This document shows, one piece after another, positions 6,608-12,356 of a stretch of 12,356 nucleotides of DNA (positions are counted from its first letter, which is position 1; each line of letters starts with the position of its first letter). Source of the stretch: Prevotella sp. (GTDB taxonomy: Bacteria; Bacteroidota; Bacteroidia; Bacteroidales; Dysgonomonadaceae); assembly GCA_031260865.1 (NCBI GenBank), contig JAISKQ010000214.1, positions 1 to 12,356 on the forward strand, written 5' to 3'. The translations under genes were made by a program, and so were the position numbers. The notes under the pieces were generated by a model that worked only from the letters and a program-made list of their open reading frames with translations, was not told the origin of the DNA and searched no databases.

Positions 6608-7848
6608 CAGAAGTCTATTCTCAGGTTATTATCCGCCGGATAAAAATCCAGCTCTATATCGCTCATATCCACAGGGCTATCCATCAATATCGATAACCTT
6701 TCCATCGAGTCTTTTAGCTTATCGTCAAGGGTTTCATCGCCATACGCGTGTTTAACAAATACCTGCCCCAATACATCGGCTAAGGACAAGAGCATCTCAT
6801 CCGGCAAATCATAGTCTAAGCCTTTCAATTTACTAATAGCCAACCGGGTAGATAGCTCAAGCATCCGTGCTTTATCCTCTTCCGCCAGATTCGGATTTTC
6901 AGGTATAGCCGCCACATTCTTGGTCTGTATGTCCATCCCGTCCCTATCCAGCTGTACAAAACGATAGGAAAACGGGATAGCCGACAAAGTCCCTGTCTCT
7001 ATATCATATATCACATTCCCTTTATCAGACGTAAAGGATGTAATATCATTAGAATGGAAATGCCCTGTGAAAAAGGCTTTCACTCCATTATCGGCAAACA
7101 GGTTCGCCAGCCTTTTCCAATCATCCACAAGGTAATCCCTGAAGAACATATCCTGATATAAGATGTGCTCCGTCAGCCCCCAATGCATCATGCCGATAAC
7201 CAGCTTACCCTGCTGCTTGGCTTCTTCCAAGACGTCTGTAATCCATTCTTCGGTCTCCGGCAAGATTCTGCCGTCGGTTATACTGCTTGTCGTATATTCC
7301 TTGTATCGCGCGGCATCTATTGCCAAAATCCATGTATCAGTATTTAACTCAGCCACATAGCTCAACGATGCCGTATCCCGCTTCAAGGCGTTGCCATAGC
7401 CGCATTCGTTATAATAAGCGGCGAAATCACCGGGCGACACATTCACTGTCGGAAACCTCTCATCGCCTTTGAATCCTACGGCATTAGGCATATTTATATC
7501 ATGATTGCCGGGAATGACATATATCCTAACCCCTCTATCCTGTAATGACCTCAGCTTCTTCAGAAAATCCAGGTGGCTCTGCTTTTCCCCATCTTTTGTG
7601 ATGTCGCCGCAAATCAAGAGTACCTGTATGTCGCTTTGCAGATAATCCCTCAATGCCTGATCGAGGACAGCAGGGACATACTTGACATTCTTACCGCTGG
7701 AGAGTATATAATTATTCAAAGCCGCGCCATCATCCATCAATTGTTCCGAAAGATAGTGCGTATCCGTAATTACCCCCATCTTCAATGGCTCTCCGGCAAA
7801 AAGACATGAAAATGCAAGCAGGAATATATTGAGTAATAGATACTTCAT
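6607..7848 (-). CDS. Secreted calcineurin-like metallophosphoesterase
   Basis: Two-metal phosphoesterase of the calcineurin-like superfamily, 413 aa. The metal-binding motifs appear in order: Asp 29 and His 31 (ITDTHY), Asp 82 ([10 protein letters not shown]), Asn 115-His 116 (GNHD), His 222 (GMMHWG), and His 263/His 265 (GHFH). All key residues are present, so an active enzyme is expected. Residues 1-18 form a signal peptide ([18 protein letters not shown]), placing the mature protein in the periplasm. Cys 15 (AFSC) leaves lipidation as an alternative. Residues after about 315 form an extra, probably helical C-terminal region outside the catalytic fold. The substrate cannot be read from the sequence; nucleotide, phosphodiester or phosphoprotein substrates are all known in the superfamily. 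It is the first gene of a two-gene unit with rnhB. Confidence 0.88.
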   Translation of the reverse strand: MKYLLLNIFLLAFSCLFAGEPLKMGVITDTHYLSEQLMDDGAALNNYILSSGKNVKYVPAVLDQALRDYLQSDIQVLLICGDITKDGEKQSHLDFLKKLRSLQDRGVRIYVIPGNHDINMPNAVGFKGDERFPTVNVSPGDFAAYYNECGYGNALKRDTASLSYVAELNTDTWILAIDAARYKEYTTSSITDGRILPETEEWITDVLEEAKQQGKLVIGMMHWGLTEHILYQDMFFRDYLVDDWKRLANLFADNGVKAFFTGHFHSNDITSFTSDKGNVIYDIETGTLSAIPFSYRFVQLDRDGMDIQTKNVAAIPENPNLAEEDKARMLELSTRLAISKLKGLDYDLPDEMLLSLADVLGQVFVKHAYGDETLDDKLKDSMERLSILMDSPVDMSDIELDFYPADNNLRIDF

Positions 7849-7904
7849 CTTTAAGTTATTTAATACATTTAACGAAAGTTGCCTTAATTTCTTATTATTA
7901 TCAA

Positions 7905-7912
7905 CAAAAGTA
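7905..7912 (-). promoter_or_regulatory. Candidate -7 box for the phosphoesterase-rnhB unit
   Basis: On the minus strand these bases read TACTTTTG, fitting TAnnTTTG. Initiation would fall near 7897, about 50 nt before the phosphoesterase ATG. I find no good TTTG at the -33 spacing, so this is only half a promoter match. It lies in the 122-bp gap shared with the divergent GHL10 gene. Confidence 0.35.
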
Positions 7913-7937
7913 AAGTATTTATTTTGGTTATTATTCC

Positions 7938-7945
7938 TATTTTTG
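7938..7945 (+). promoter_or_regulatory. Candidate -7 box for the GHL10 lipoprotein gene
   Basis: TATTTTTG fits TAnnTTTG and lies 25 bp before the ATG at 7971, giving a leader of about 20 nt. The nearest upstream TTTG (7923-7926) is only 11 bp away, too close for a standard -33 box. The promoter call therefore rests on the -7 match and its position. Confidence 0.35.
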
Positions 7946-7970
7946 CAGATACATATTAAAGAATGTTACC

Positions 7971-9521
7971 ATGAGCAAAAATAAGGTTCTTATTCTATTG
8001 TCAGCTATTACGCTGATCGTCCTGTTCCCTTCCTGCCGGTCACAGAAACAACGTGTGAATTTAACGGATATAGCACATCCCAAAAGGGAATTTAGGGGAG
8101 CATGGCTAAGTACTGCTTGGCAATCGCGGTATAAGGAAATGGATTCGTACGGGATGAAGTCATACTTTACCGGTATCCTTGACCAGATGCACACCGATGG
8201 AATCAATGCCGTCATCTTTCAGGCGCGCCCCTATGCCGATGCTTTTTACAAGTCCAAATACGAGCCATGGAGCGCCTTTCTGACAGGAACACAAGGTGTA
8301 GCGCCGGATAACGGGTTCGATCCGCTGGCTTTTTTGGTTGATGAATGCCACAAGCGGAGCATGGAACTGCATGCGTGGCTAAATCCATACCGCGCCTCGT
8401 CAAGCAGCGATGACGTATTATCAAGCGACCACATCTATTTCAGCTACCCGGAGCGTTTCATTAATTATGACGGCAAACTCTTCTTCGACCCGGGTATTCC
8501 GGATAACAGACAGTTTATCTGTGATGTGGTAAAGGACATTATCCTGCATTATGATGTGGACGCAATTCACATGGATGATTACTTCTACCCCTATCCGGTC
8601 GCGGGACAACCTTTCCCCGATGACAGCAGCTTTACCGCCTATGCCCAGCAACAAGGGTTTACTCTGGAGCAACGTGAGGATTGGCGGCGTAATAATGTGA
8701 ATCTGTTGATACAAGACATCAAGCATACCATAACGTCCACCCGCCCTTGGGTAAGGTTCGGCATCAGTCCGTTTGGCATCTACCGAAACAAGAAAAACAC
8801 CCCTGACGGTTCGGGCAGCGACACAGACGGTCTCCAGAATTACGACGACCTGTACGCTGATGTGAAATTATGGGTAAAAGAAGGCTGGATTGACTATAAT
8901 ATGCCGCAGATTTATTGGGAGATAGGACATAAAACAGCCGATTACAAGACATTAGTAGAATGGTGGGCTAATAACAACTTTAAACAACCGCTATACATCG
9001 GACAGGACATAAAGAAGTCAATGGACTTTTCCTCACAGCCTTCAGGAGAAGACCAGTTATCGGAAAAGATGTTGCTTTCGCGCAGTTCTACCTCGATACA
9101 AGGAAACTGTTTCTGGCCGGCCTATGAGCTTATAGACAACTACAAAGGTATAGCCGACCGTTTACAAACAGATTTCTATAGTTATCCGGCTTTGATTCCG
9201 GCATATACGCACATGAGTACAAAGAAGCCGAAGAAGGTTAACCATTTGCAGGAGTCATACACTTCAACCACCCATTCGTTGCGATGGAGGAGCAAGTCCG
9301 ACAGACATGACCCCAAAACCGCCCAATACTTTGTCGTTTACCGCTTTGCAAAGGGGGTAAAAGAAGACATGGACAACGCTCAAAACATTGTCTCCATAAC
9401 CAAAGAAAACAGCATTGTCCTGCCTTATGAAGGCAATAACAAAGAGTATAACTATGTGGTTACGGCAGTGGACGCCTTTCATAACGAATCGAAAGGAAAA
9501 AAGAAAACAATAACATTATAA
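7971..9521 (+). CDS. GHL10 (DUF187) glycosyl-hydrolase-like lipoprotein
   Basis: Envelope lipoprotein, 516 aa, of the glycosyl-hydrolase-like family 10 (PF02638; YngK is a Bacillus relative). A signal peptide ends in the lipobox FPSC with Cys 22. The barrel domain covers about 38-350. Its typical blocks are REFRGAWLST (39-48), GINAVIFQARPYADAFY, ELHAWLNPYR (132-141), a block around DPGIPDNRQF, DAIHMDDYFYPYP (197-209), RFGISPFGIYRN and DYNMPQIYWEIG (308-319). The acidic pair in HMDDYF and the Glu in YWEIG are candidate catalytic residues, by analogy only. Residues about 425-510 look like a C-terminal fibronectin-III-type beta domain (FVVYRFAKG ... YNYVVTAVDAFHNES). The gene converges on the epimerase with an 11-bp gap. 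A peptidoglycan or other glycan substrate is plausible, but nothing here fixes it. Confidence 0.9.
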   Translation: MSKNKVLILLSAITLIVLFPSCRSQKQRVNLTDIAHPKREFRGAWLSTAWQSRYKEMDSYGMKSYFTGILDQMHTDGINAVIFQARPYADAFYKSKYEPWSAFLTGTQGVAPDNGFDPLAFLVDECHKRSMELHAWLNPYRASSSSDDVLSSDHIYFSYPERFINYDGKLFFDPGIPDNRQFICDVVKDIILHYDVDAIHMDDYFYPYPVAGQPFPDDSSFTAYAQQQGFTLEQREDWRRNNVNLLIQDIKHTITSTRPWVRFGISPFGIYRNKKNTPDGSGSDTDGLQNYDDLYADVKLWVKEGWIDYNMPQIYWEIGHKTADYKTLVEWWANNNFKQPLYIGQDIKKSMDFSSQPSGEDQLSEKMLLSRSSTSIQGNCFWPAYELIDNYKGIADRLQTDFYSYPALIPAYTHMSTKKPKKVNHLQESYTSTTHSLRWRSKSDRHDPKTAQYFVVYRFAKGVKEDMDNAQNIVSITKENSIVLPYEGNNKEYNYVVTAVDAFHNESKGKKKTITL

Positions 9522-9532
9522 CATCCTGAATA

Positions 9533-10678
9533 TCAAATATTATACACACCTATACCCGGAGTATCATCCAGATGCAGCTTGCCGTTTACAACAGTAGCGC
9601 CTCGAAAGCAATCGTTGCTGATTAGTAAATTGCCGTCCAAATCCGCCCAGTCAACCGCCGGCGACAACTGAGCGGCCGCCGATATGGCGCAAGACGTTTC
9701 GGTCATACAACCTATCATCACCTGCATATTGGCGGCGCGGGCAACCGTAAGCATCTTCCGGGCTTCACGCATACCGGTACATTTCATGAGTTTTATATTC
9801 ACTCCCGTAAAAGCGCCTCTCAACCGTAGTACATCATGCAACCGCTGAAATGATTCATCAGCGAACACAGGGAGAGGGCTGCGTTCCGTTATCCATGCCG
9901 CGTCGTCTAAATTGTATTTCGACAAGGGTTGCTCAATCATGACAATACCGTGTTCTTTTAGCCAGTATATCATATCCAAAGCGTAGTGTTTATCCTTCCA
10001 GCCCTGATTGGCGTCGATAGCTATAGGCTTGTCGGTAACGGTGCGTATGGCTTCGATCATCTGTTTGTCGGTATCGCGTCCCAGCTTCACTTTCAGTATG
10101 TTGTAGAGCGGAGCGGCTTCCCTTGTTTTTTGTTTTACGACCTCATCCGTGTCTATTCCGATGGTGAAGGTGGTGGATGGCGTCTTTTCTTTATCCAACC
10201 CCCATATTTTATACCACGGTTGCCCCATTATTTTACCGACCAAATCATGCAAGGCTATATCTACAGCGGCTTTGGCGGCGGTATTGTTTTCTGTTATTTT
10301 GTCCACATAGCTAAGAATGTCTTCCAATTCGAACGGGCTGGAGAATTGCTCAAGGTTTACTTTCTTGAGGAACTCAATAACAGAGGCTTGCGTTTCGCCC
10401 AAGTAAGGCGGAAGGGAAGCTTCTCCGTAGCCGGTTATTCCGTCATACGTAATCTCCGTCAATACGACCGGCGTGGTCGTGCGCGACGAGTTGGCGATGG
10501 TAAATACATGGCGCAACTGCAAATCGTATGGTTTGAAACTCAGTTTCATCTTCTTATCCAATGAAATCGTTTTCTTGTTATTTAGAGAAAATGCTTTTAA
10601 AGGATTCCCTGTTAAAACACCTGTGCCTAAAGCTGTTAGTGTCGCTGTCTTTAGAAAATTTCGTCTTGATTGAGGCAT
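9533..10678 (-). CDS. Exported L-Ala-D/L-Glu (dipeptide) epimerase
   Basis: Enolase-superfamily enzyme that interconverts L-Ala-D-Glu and L-Ala-L-Glu so that murein peptides can be degraded; related to YcjG and YkfB. The catalytic set is complete: KxK at Lys 196 and 198, metal ligands Asp 222 (IDANQGW), Glu 249 (IEQPL) and Asp 274 (ADES), and the opposite base Lys 296 (NIKLMK). The DxD of dipeptide epimerases is at Asp 346/Asp 348 (WADLDGN). The oddity is the N-terminus: SRRNFLK at 4-10, then a mildly hydrophobic stretch to about residue 24, a twin-arginine (Tat) signal. The classic enzymes are cytoplasmic. It is the second gene after the NlpC/P60 gene, 28 bp apart, the same pairing as YkfC-YkfB. 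Dipeptide epimerase is secure; exact substrate preference is not. Confidence 0.88.
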   Translation of the reverse strand: MPQSRRNFLKTATLTALGTGVLTGNPLKAFSLNNKKTISLDKKMKLSFKPYDLQLRHVFTIANSSRTTTPVVLTEITYDGITGYGEASLPPYLGETQASVIEFLKKVNLEQFSSPFELEDILSYVDKITENNTAAKAAVDIALHDLVGKIMGQPWYKIWGLDKEKTPSTTFTIGIDTDEVVKQKTREAAPLYNILKVKLGRDTDKQMIEAIRTVTDKPIAIDANQGWKDKHYALDMIYWLKEHGIVMIEQPLSKYNLDDAAWITERSPLPVFADESFQRLHDVLRLRGAFTGVNIKLMKCTGMREARKMLTVARAANMQVMIGCMTETSCAISAAAQLSPAVDWADLDGNLLISNDCFRGATVVNGKLHLDDTPGIGVYNI

Positions 10679-10706
10679 AATCTTATATATTAGATTTTTA
10701 TACTTA

Positions 10707-11909
10707 TTAATAAAAAGGATTTCCGGTAATAGACCATATACCTGAACCTTCTTTGTCCACTGCTCCGATAACCCGCGACGCCCTTATAAATTCCCTTGTG
10801 TTCACTTCATCATATTCAGGATCAGCCGGATCGAGGCTGCTTATCCTTATATACCCCGACGCATGGATAAACTTGTTATCCCCTATATAGAAAGCCGCGT
10901 GGCGCACCCTTTCTTTTTTGCCTTTTTCCGCCTTTCGCCCGAAGAACATAAGGTCTCCTGCTTCCAAATCGCCGTATCCTTTGCTTATGTCCACGGGTAT
11001 TCCGGTGTAAGCCTGTTGCGACGCGTCGCGTTTCAGTATAATGCCGTGCATGAATAGTATCGTTTTGGTGAAACCGCTGCAATCCATGCCTTTAACGGAT
11101 GTACCGCCCCAAACGTATGGAATACCGATCAGCGTATATGCTTTTTTCACAAAGCTATCGCCGGTCGCCTGTATGGATGCCAGCCACTCTTCGTATGGTT
11201 TGCTCTGTCTCTTCAAGACGTAGGCGTTACGACCATCCGGGTACGATACTTGGTAGAAATCGCCATCCTCGCTCTCTAATTTCATTATGTTGCCACTTAC
11301 CAAGTCGGATACAGTCCGGCTTTGCGTGTCGGCTTCTTGATAGGCGAAGCCGAAATAGTCCGTAAAGATCACTTTCCTCGAACCTTTCCAGTTCTCATAT
11401 TCAGCTCGGGTCATCGGCTGAAAGTTGATCCCTTGCGTCCAGCCTATATATCCGTCCGGTGTCTGTATCCTGTACCAGCCATCTTTTTGCAGGACACGGA
11501 TGGGCGTACCCAATATCGCTTGGGTTGCCATTTCGGCGGAAAAATCGGCTTCTGTCCGTACATCAGCTACCGATAAGGTGATTACCCCGTATGTTTTATC
11601 GCCCAAGTCACTCGCGGGCAACAGTTTTATCTTGTTTACTAAGTCTGCGCCATAGACTTCTTCAGCTTGTTTTACAAGTTCTTTATATGCGGTCGTGTCA
11701 GAGGTTACACCTTGAATAGTCGGTCGTTTTTCATAATCGTTCACTTCTATATCATAGACTTTCTCCCTCTTGTCCGGGACGTATTGTTCTTTAACTTTGT
11801 TGATTATAATGGCTAATTCAGCATGTTTATATATTGGTTTATCTCTCTTTTGCGCATACAGCAGGTTAGAGGATAAGAATATAATGAGTAATATAGATAG
11901 TTTATTCAT
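10707..11909 (-). CDS. Secreted NlpC/P60 endopeptidase with SH3 domains
   Basis: Cysteine peptidase of the NlpC/P60 family, 400 aa. It probably cuts the gamma-D-Glu-diamino acid bond in murein peptides, like YkfC. I choose the Met at 11909. It begins a clean signal peptide (MNKLSILLIIFLSSNLLYAQ), whereas the frame also opens at 11975, upstream of the likely promoter. Numbering from 11909, an N-terminal region is followed by two bacterial SH3-like domains at about 108-163 (ADVRTEADF ... GWYRIQTPDGYIGW) and 183-235. The catalytic domain is about 253-380, with Cys 277 (GMDCSGF), His 337 (RHAAFYIG) and His 349 (FIHASG) forming the triad. Family members with this domain order (B. cereus YkfC, a B. 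ovatus homologue) are known to favour an N-terminal L-Ala substrate. The epimerase gene follows 28 bp later and would use its product. Confidence 0.9.
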   Translation of the reverse strand: MNKLSILLIIFLSSNLLYAQKRDKPIYKHAELAIIINKVKEQYVPDKREKVYDIEVNDYEKRPTIQGVTSDTTAYKELVKQAEEVYGADLVNKIKLLPASDLGDKTYGVITLSVADVRTEADFSAEMATQAILGTPIRVLQKDGWYRIQTPDGYIGWTQGINFQPMTRAEYENWKGSRKVIFTDYFGFAYQEADTQSRTVSDLVSGNIMKLESEDGDFYQVSYPDGRNAYVLKRQSKPYEEWLASIQATGDSFVKKAYTLIGIPYVWGGTSVKGMDCSGFTKTILFMHGIILKRDASQQAYTGIPVDISKGYGDLEAGDLMFFGRKAEKGKKERVRHAAFYIGDNKFIHASGYIRISSLDPADPEYDEVNTREFIRASRVIGAVDKEGSGIWSITGNPFY

Positions 11910-11948
11910 AATGATTGACTTAGTATAACAATAACTCAGGTAATATGA

Positions 11949-11956
11949 CAAAAGTA
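11949..11956 (-). promoter_or_regulatory. Candidate -7 box for the NlpC/P60-epimerase unit
   Basis: On the minus strand these bases read TACTTTTG, matching TAnnTTTG. Initiation near 11942 would give a leader of about 33 nt before the ATG at 11909. A frame start at 11975 would lie upstream of this promoter, which supports the shorter protein. The -33 region is weak: GTTG, but at only 16 nt. Confidence 0.4.
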
Positions 11957-12152
11957 AGAAAAATAGGTCTTCCAACTATATTTTCAGCCTTGTTTTTTCT
12001 TTTATATCGTTTAAAATAATCAGAAATATGTATCCAAACAGTAAACAATTTGAATACAACGGTTTAAATTACTTGTAACTTTCGATAAAGTCTCCGATTT
12101 CATTCCGTTGCCTTCGATTTGTAGAACGTGAAAAAGAGCGATTTTGTAAAAA

Positions 12153-12166
12153 GTAACAAAAGTGAC
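12153..12166 (-). repeat. Inverted copy of the GTYACTTTTGTYAC motif
   Basis: GTAACAAAAGTGAC on the + strand is the reverse complement of GTCACTTTTGTTAC, the motif found six times at 2164-2850. The flanking TTTTT on one side and AAAAA on the other recall the T-runs around the other copies. This shows that the motif is dispersed and not confined to the metF-holB gap. Confidence 0.75.
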
Positions 12167-12261
12167 AGTTTTTATAAGAATAAATTCGGCTTCTGCTCTC
12201 GCTGCTCAAAACGTTCTTTTTTGTCGGCTATTTTTACCGCGCGCAATCACAGATTGCTTGC

Positions 12262-12291
12262 CTTCCTTTTGCCCAAAGCCGCAAAAGGAAG
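12262..12291. repeat. Perfect 11-bp inverted repeat
   Basis: CTTCCTTTTGC (12262-12272) pairs perfectly with GCAAAAGGAAG (12281-12291) around the 8-nt loop CCAAAGCC. No T-run follows on either strand, so it does not read as an intrinsic terminator. It lies in a stretch with a second hairpin just upstream and looks like part of a dispersed intergenic repeat. Confidence 0.7.
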
Positions 12292-12356
12292 CAAAAACGC
12301 TTTAACGCCCACTTCATAGGCCGACCCGCCACGGGCTTAAAGGCTAAACGAAAAAA

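Larger units (their letters stand above)
11910..12356. other. Intergenic region upstream of the NlpC/P60 gene
   Basis: The first ~50 bp hold the leader and -7 box of the NlpC/P60 gene. Bases 11960-12120 are A/T-rich with nothing I can name. From about 12130 to the window end the composition changes and several repeat-like signals appear: an inverted copy of the GTYACTTTTGTYAC motif, a small GCAATC/GATTGC hairpin (12243-12257), a perfect 11-bp inverted repeat, and CCCG/CGGG (12325-12335). A 63-codon frame at 12128-12319 crosses these structures and is not called as a gene. Confidence 0.65.

Noticed and set aside
9986..10564. 192-codon + strand ORF opposite the epimerase
   Set aside because: Shadow of the epimerase, whose catalytic residues are all intact on the other strand.
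11910..11975. N-terminal extension of the NlpC/P60 protein by 22 residues
   Set aside because: The extension would precede a perfect signal peptide and start upstream of the likely -7 box; the Met at 11909 fits better.
12128..12319. 63-codon + strand ORF in the right-hand intergenic region
   Set aside because: It runs straight through the dispersed motif and two hairpins, has no recognisable domain, and looks like translated repeat DNA.

Overview
The window looks like chromosomal DNA of a Bacteroidales bacterium, plausibly Parabacteroides or a close relative. The grounds are a GldH-family lipoprotein gene, a Bacteroidetes-type RicT (PSP1) gene next to holB, promoter boxes of the Bacteroidetes -7 type (TAnnTTTG), weak Shine-Dalgarno sequences, and A/T-rich intergenic repeats. 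The genus is inferred, not demonstrated. There is no rRNA, tRNA, CRISPR array, transposase or phage gene.

Layout. (1) Bases 1-1880, + strand: the 3' part of rseP (site-2 protease), then metF (5,10-methylenetetrahydrofolate reductase) 8 bp later. (2) Bases 1881-2910: a 1-kb gene-free block of repeats. It holds a probable terminator after metF, two long direct-repeat units, six copies of GTYACTTTTGTYAC, and a 116-bp element with three GACCC/GGGTC hairpins. (3) Bases 2911-6004, + strand: holB (clamp-loader delta'), ricT (Fe-S/PSP1 protein with an Asn-rich tail) and gldH, which begins inside the end of ricT. (4) Bases 6008-7848, - strand: a secreted calcineurin-like phosphoesterase gene overlapping the start of rnhB (RNase HII). 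(5) Bases 7971-9521, + strand: a lipoprotein of the glycosyl-hydrolase-like GHL10 (DUF187) family. (6) Bases 9533-11909, - strand: an NlpC/P60 endopeptidase gene followed by an enolase-superfamily L-Ala-D/L-Glu epimerase gene. (7) Bases 11910-12356: the NlpC/P60 promoter region, then a second repeat-like intergenic stretch that shares the GTYACTTTTGTYAC motif in inverse orientation.

How the genes fit together. The left half is housekeeping: envelope proteolysis, folate/methionine metabolism, DNA replication, an Fe-S RNA-processing factor and RNA removal from DNA. The NlpC/P60-epimerase pair corresponds to the known murein-peptide recycling pair (YkfC/YkfB in Bacillus). One enzyme cuts the D-Glu-diamino acid bond and the other epimerises the released L-Ala-D-Glu. 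Here both carry export signals, the epimerase a twin-arginine-like one, so the step may occur outside the cytoplasm. The convergent GHL10 lipoprotein could act on the same or another envelope glycan; that is inference only.

I do not see a clearly new multi-gene system. The least explained material is the repeat block at 1881-2910 with its promoter-like motif, and the exported epimerase module.
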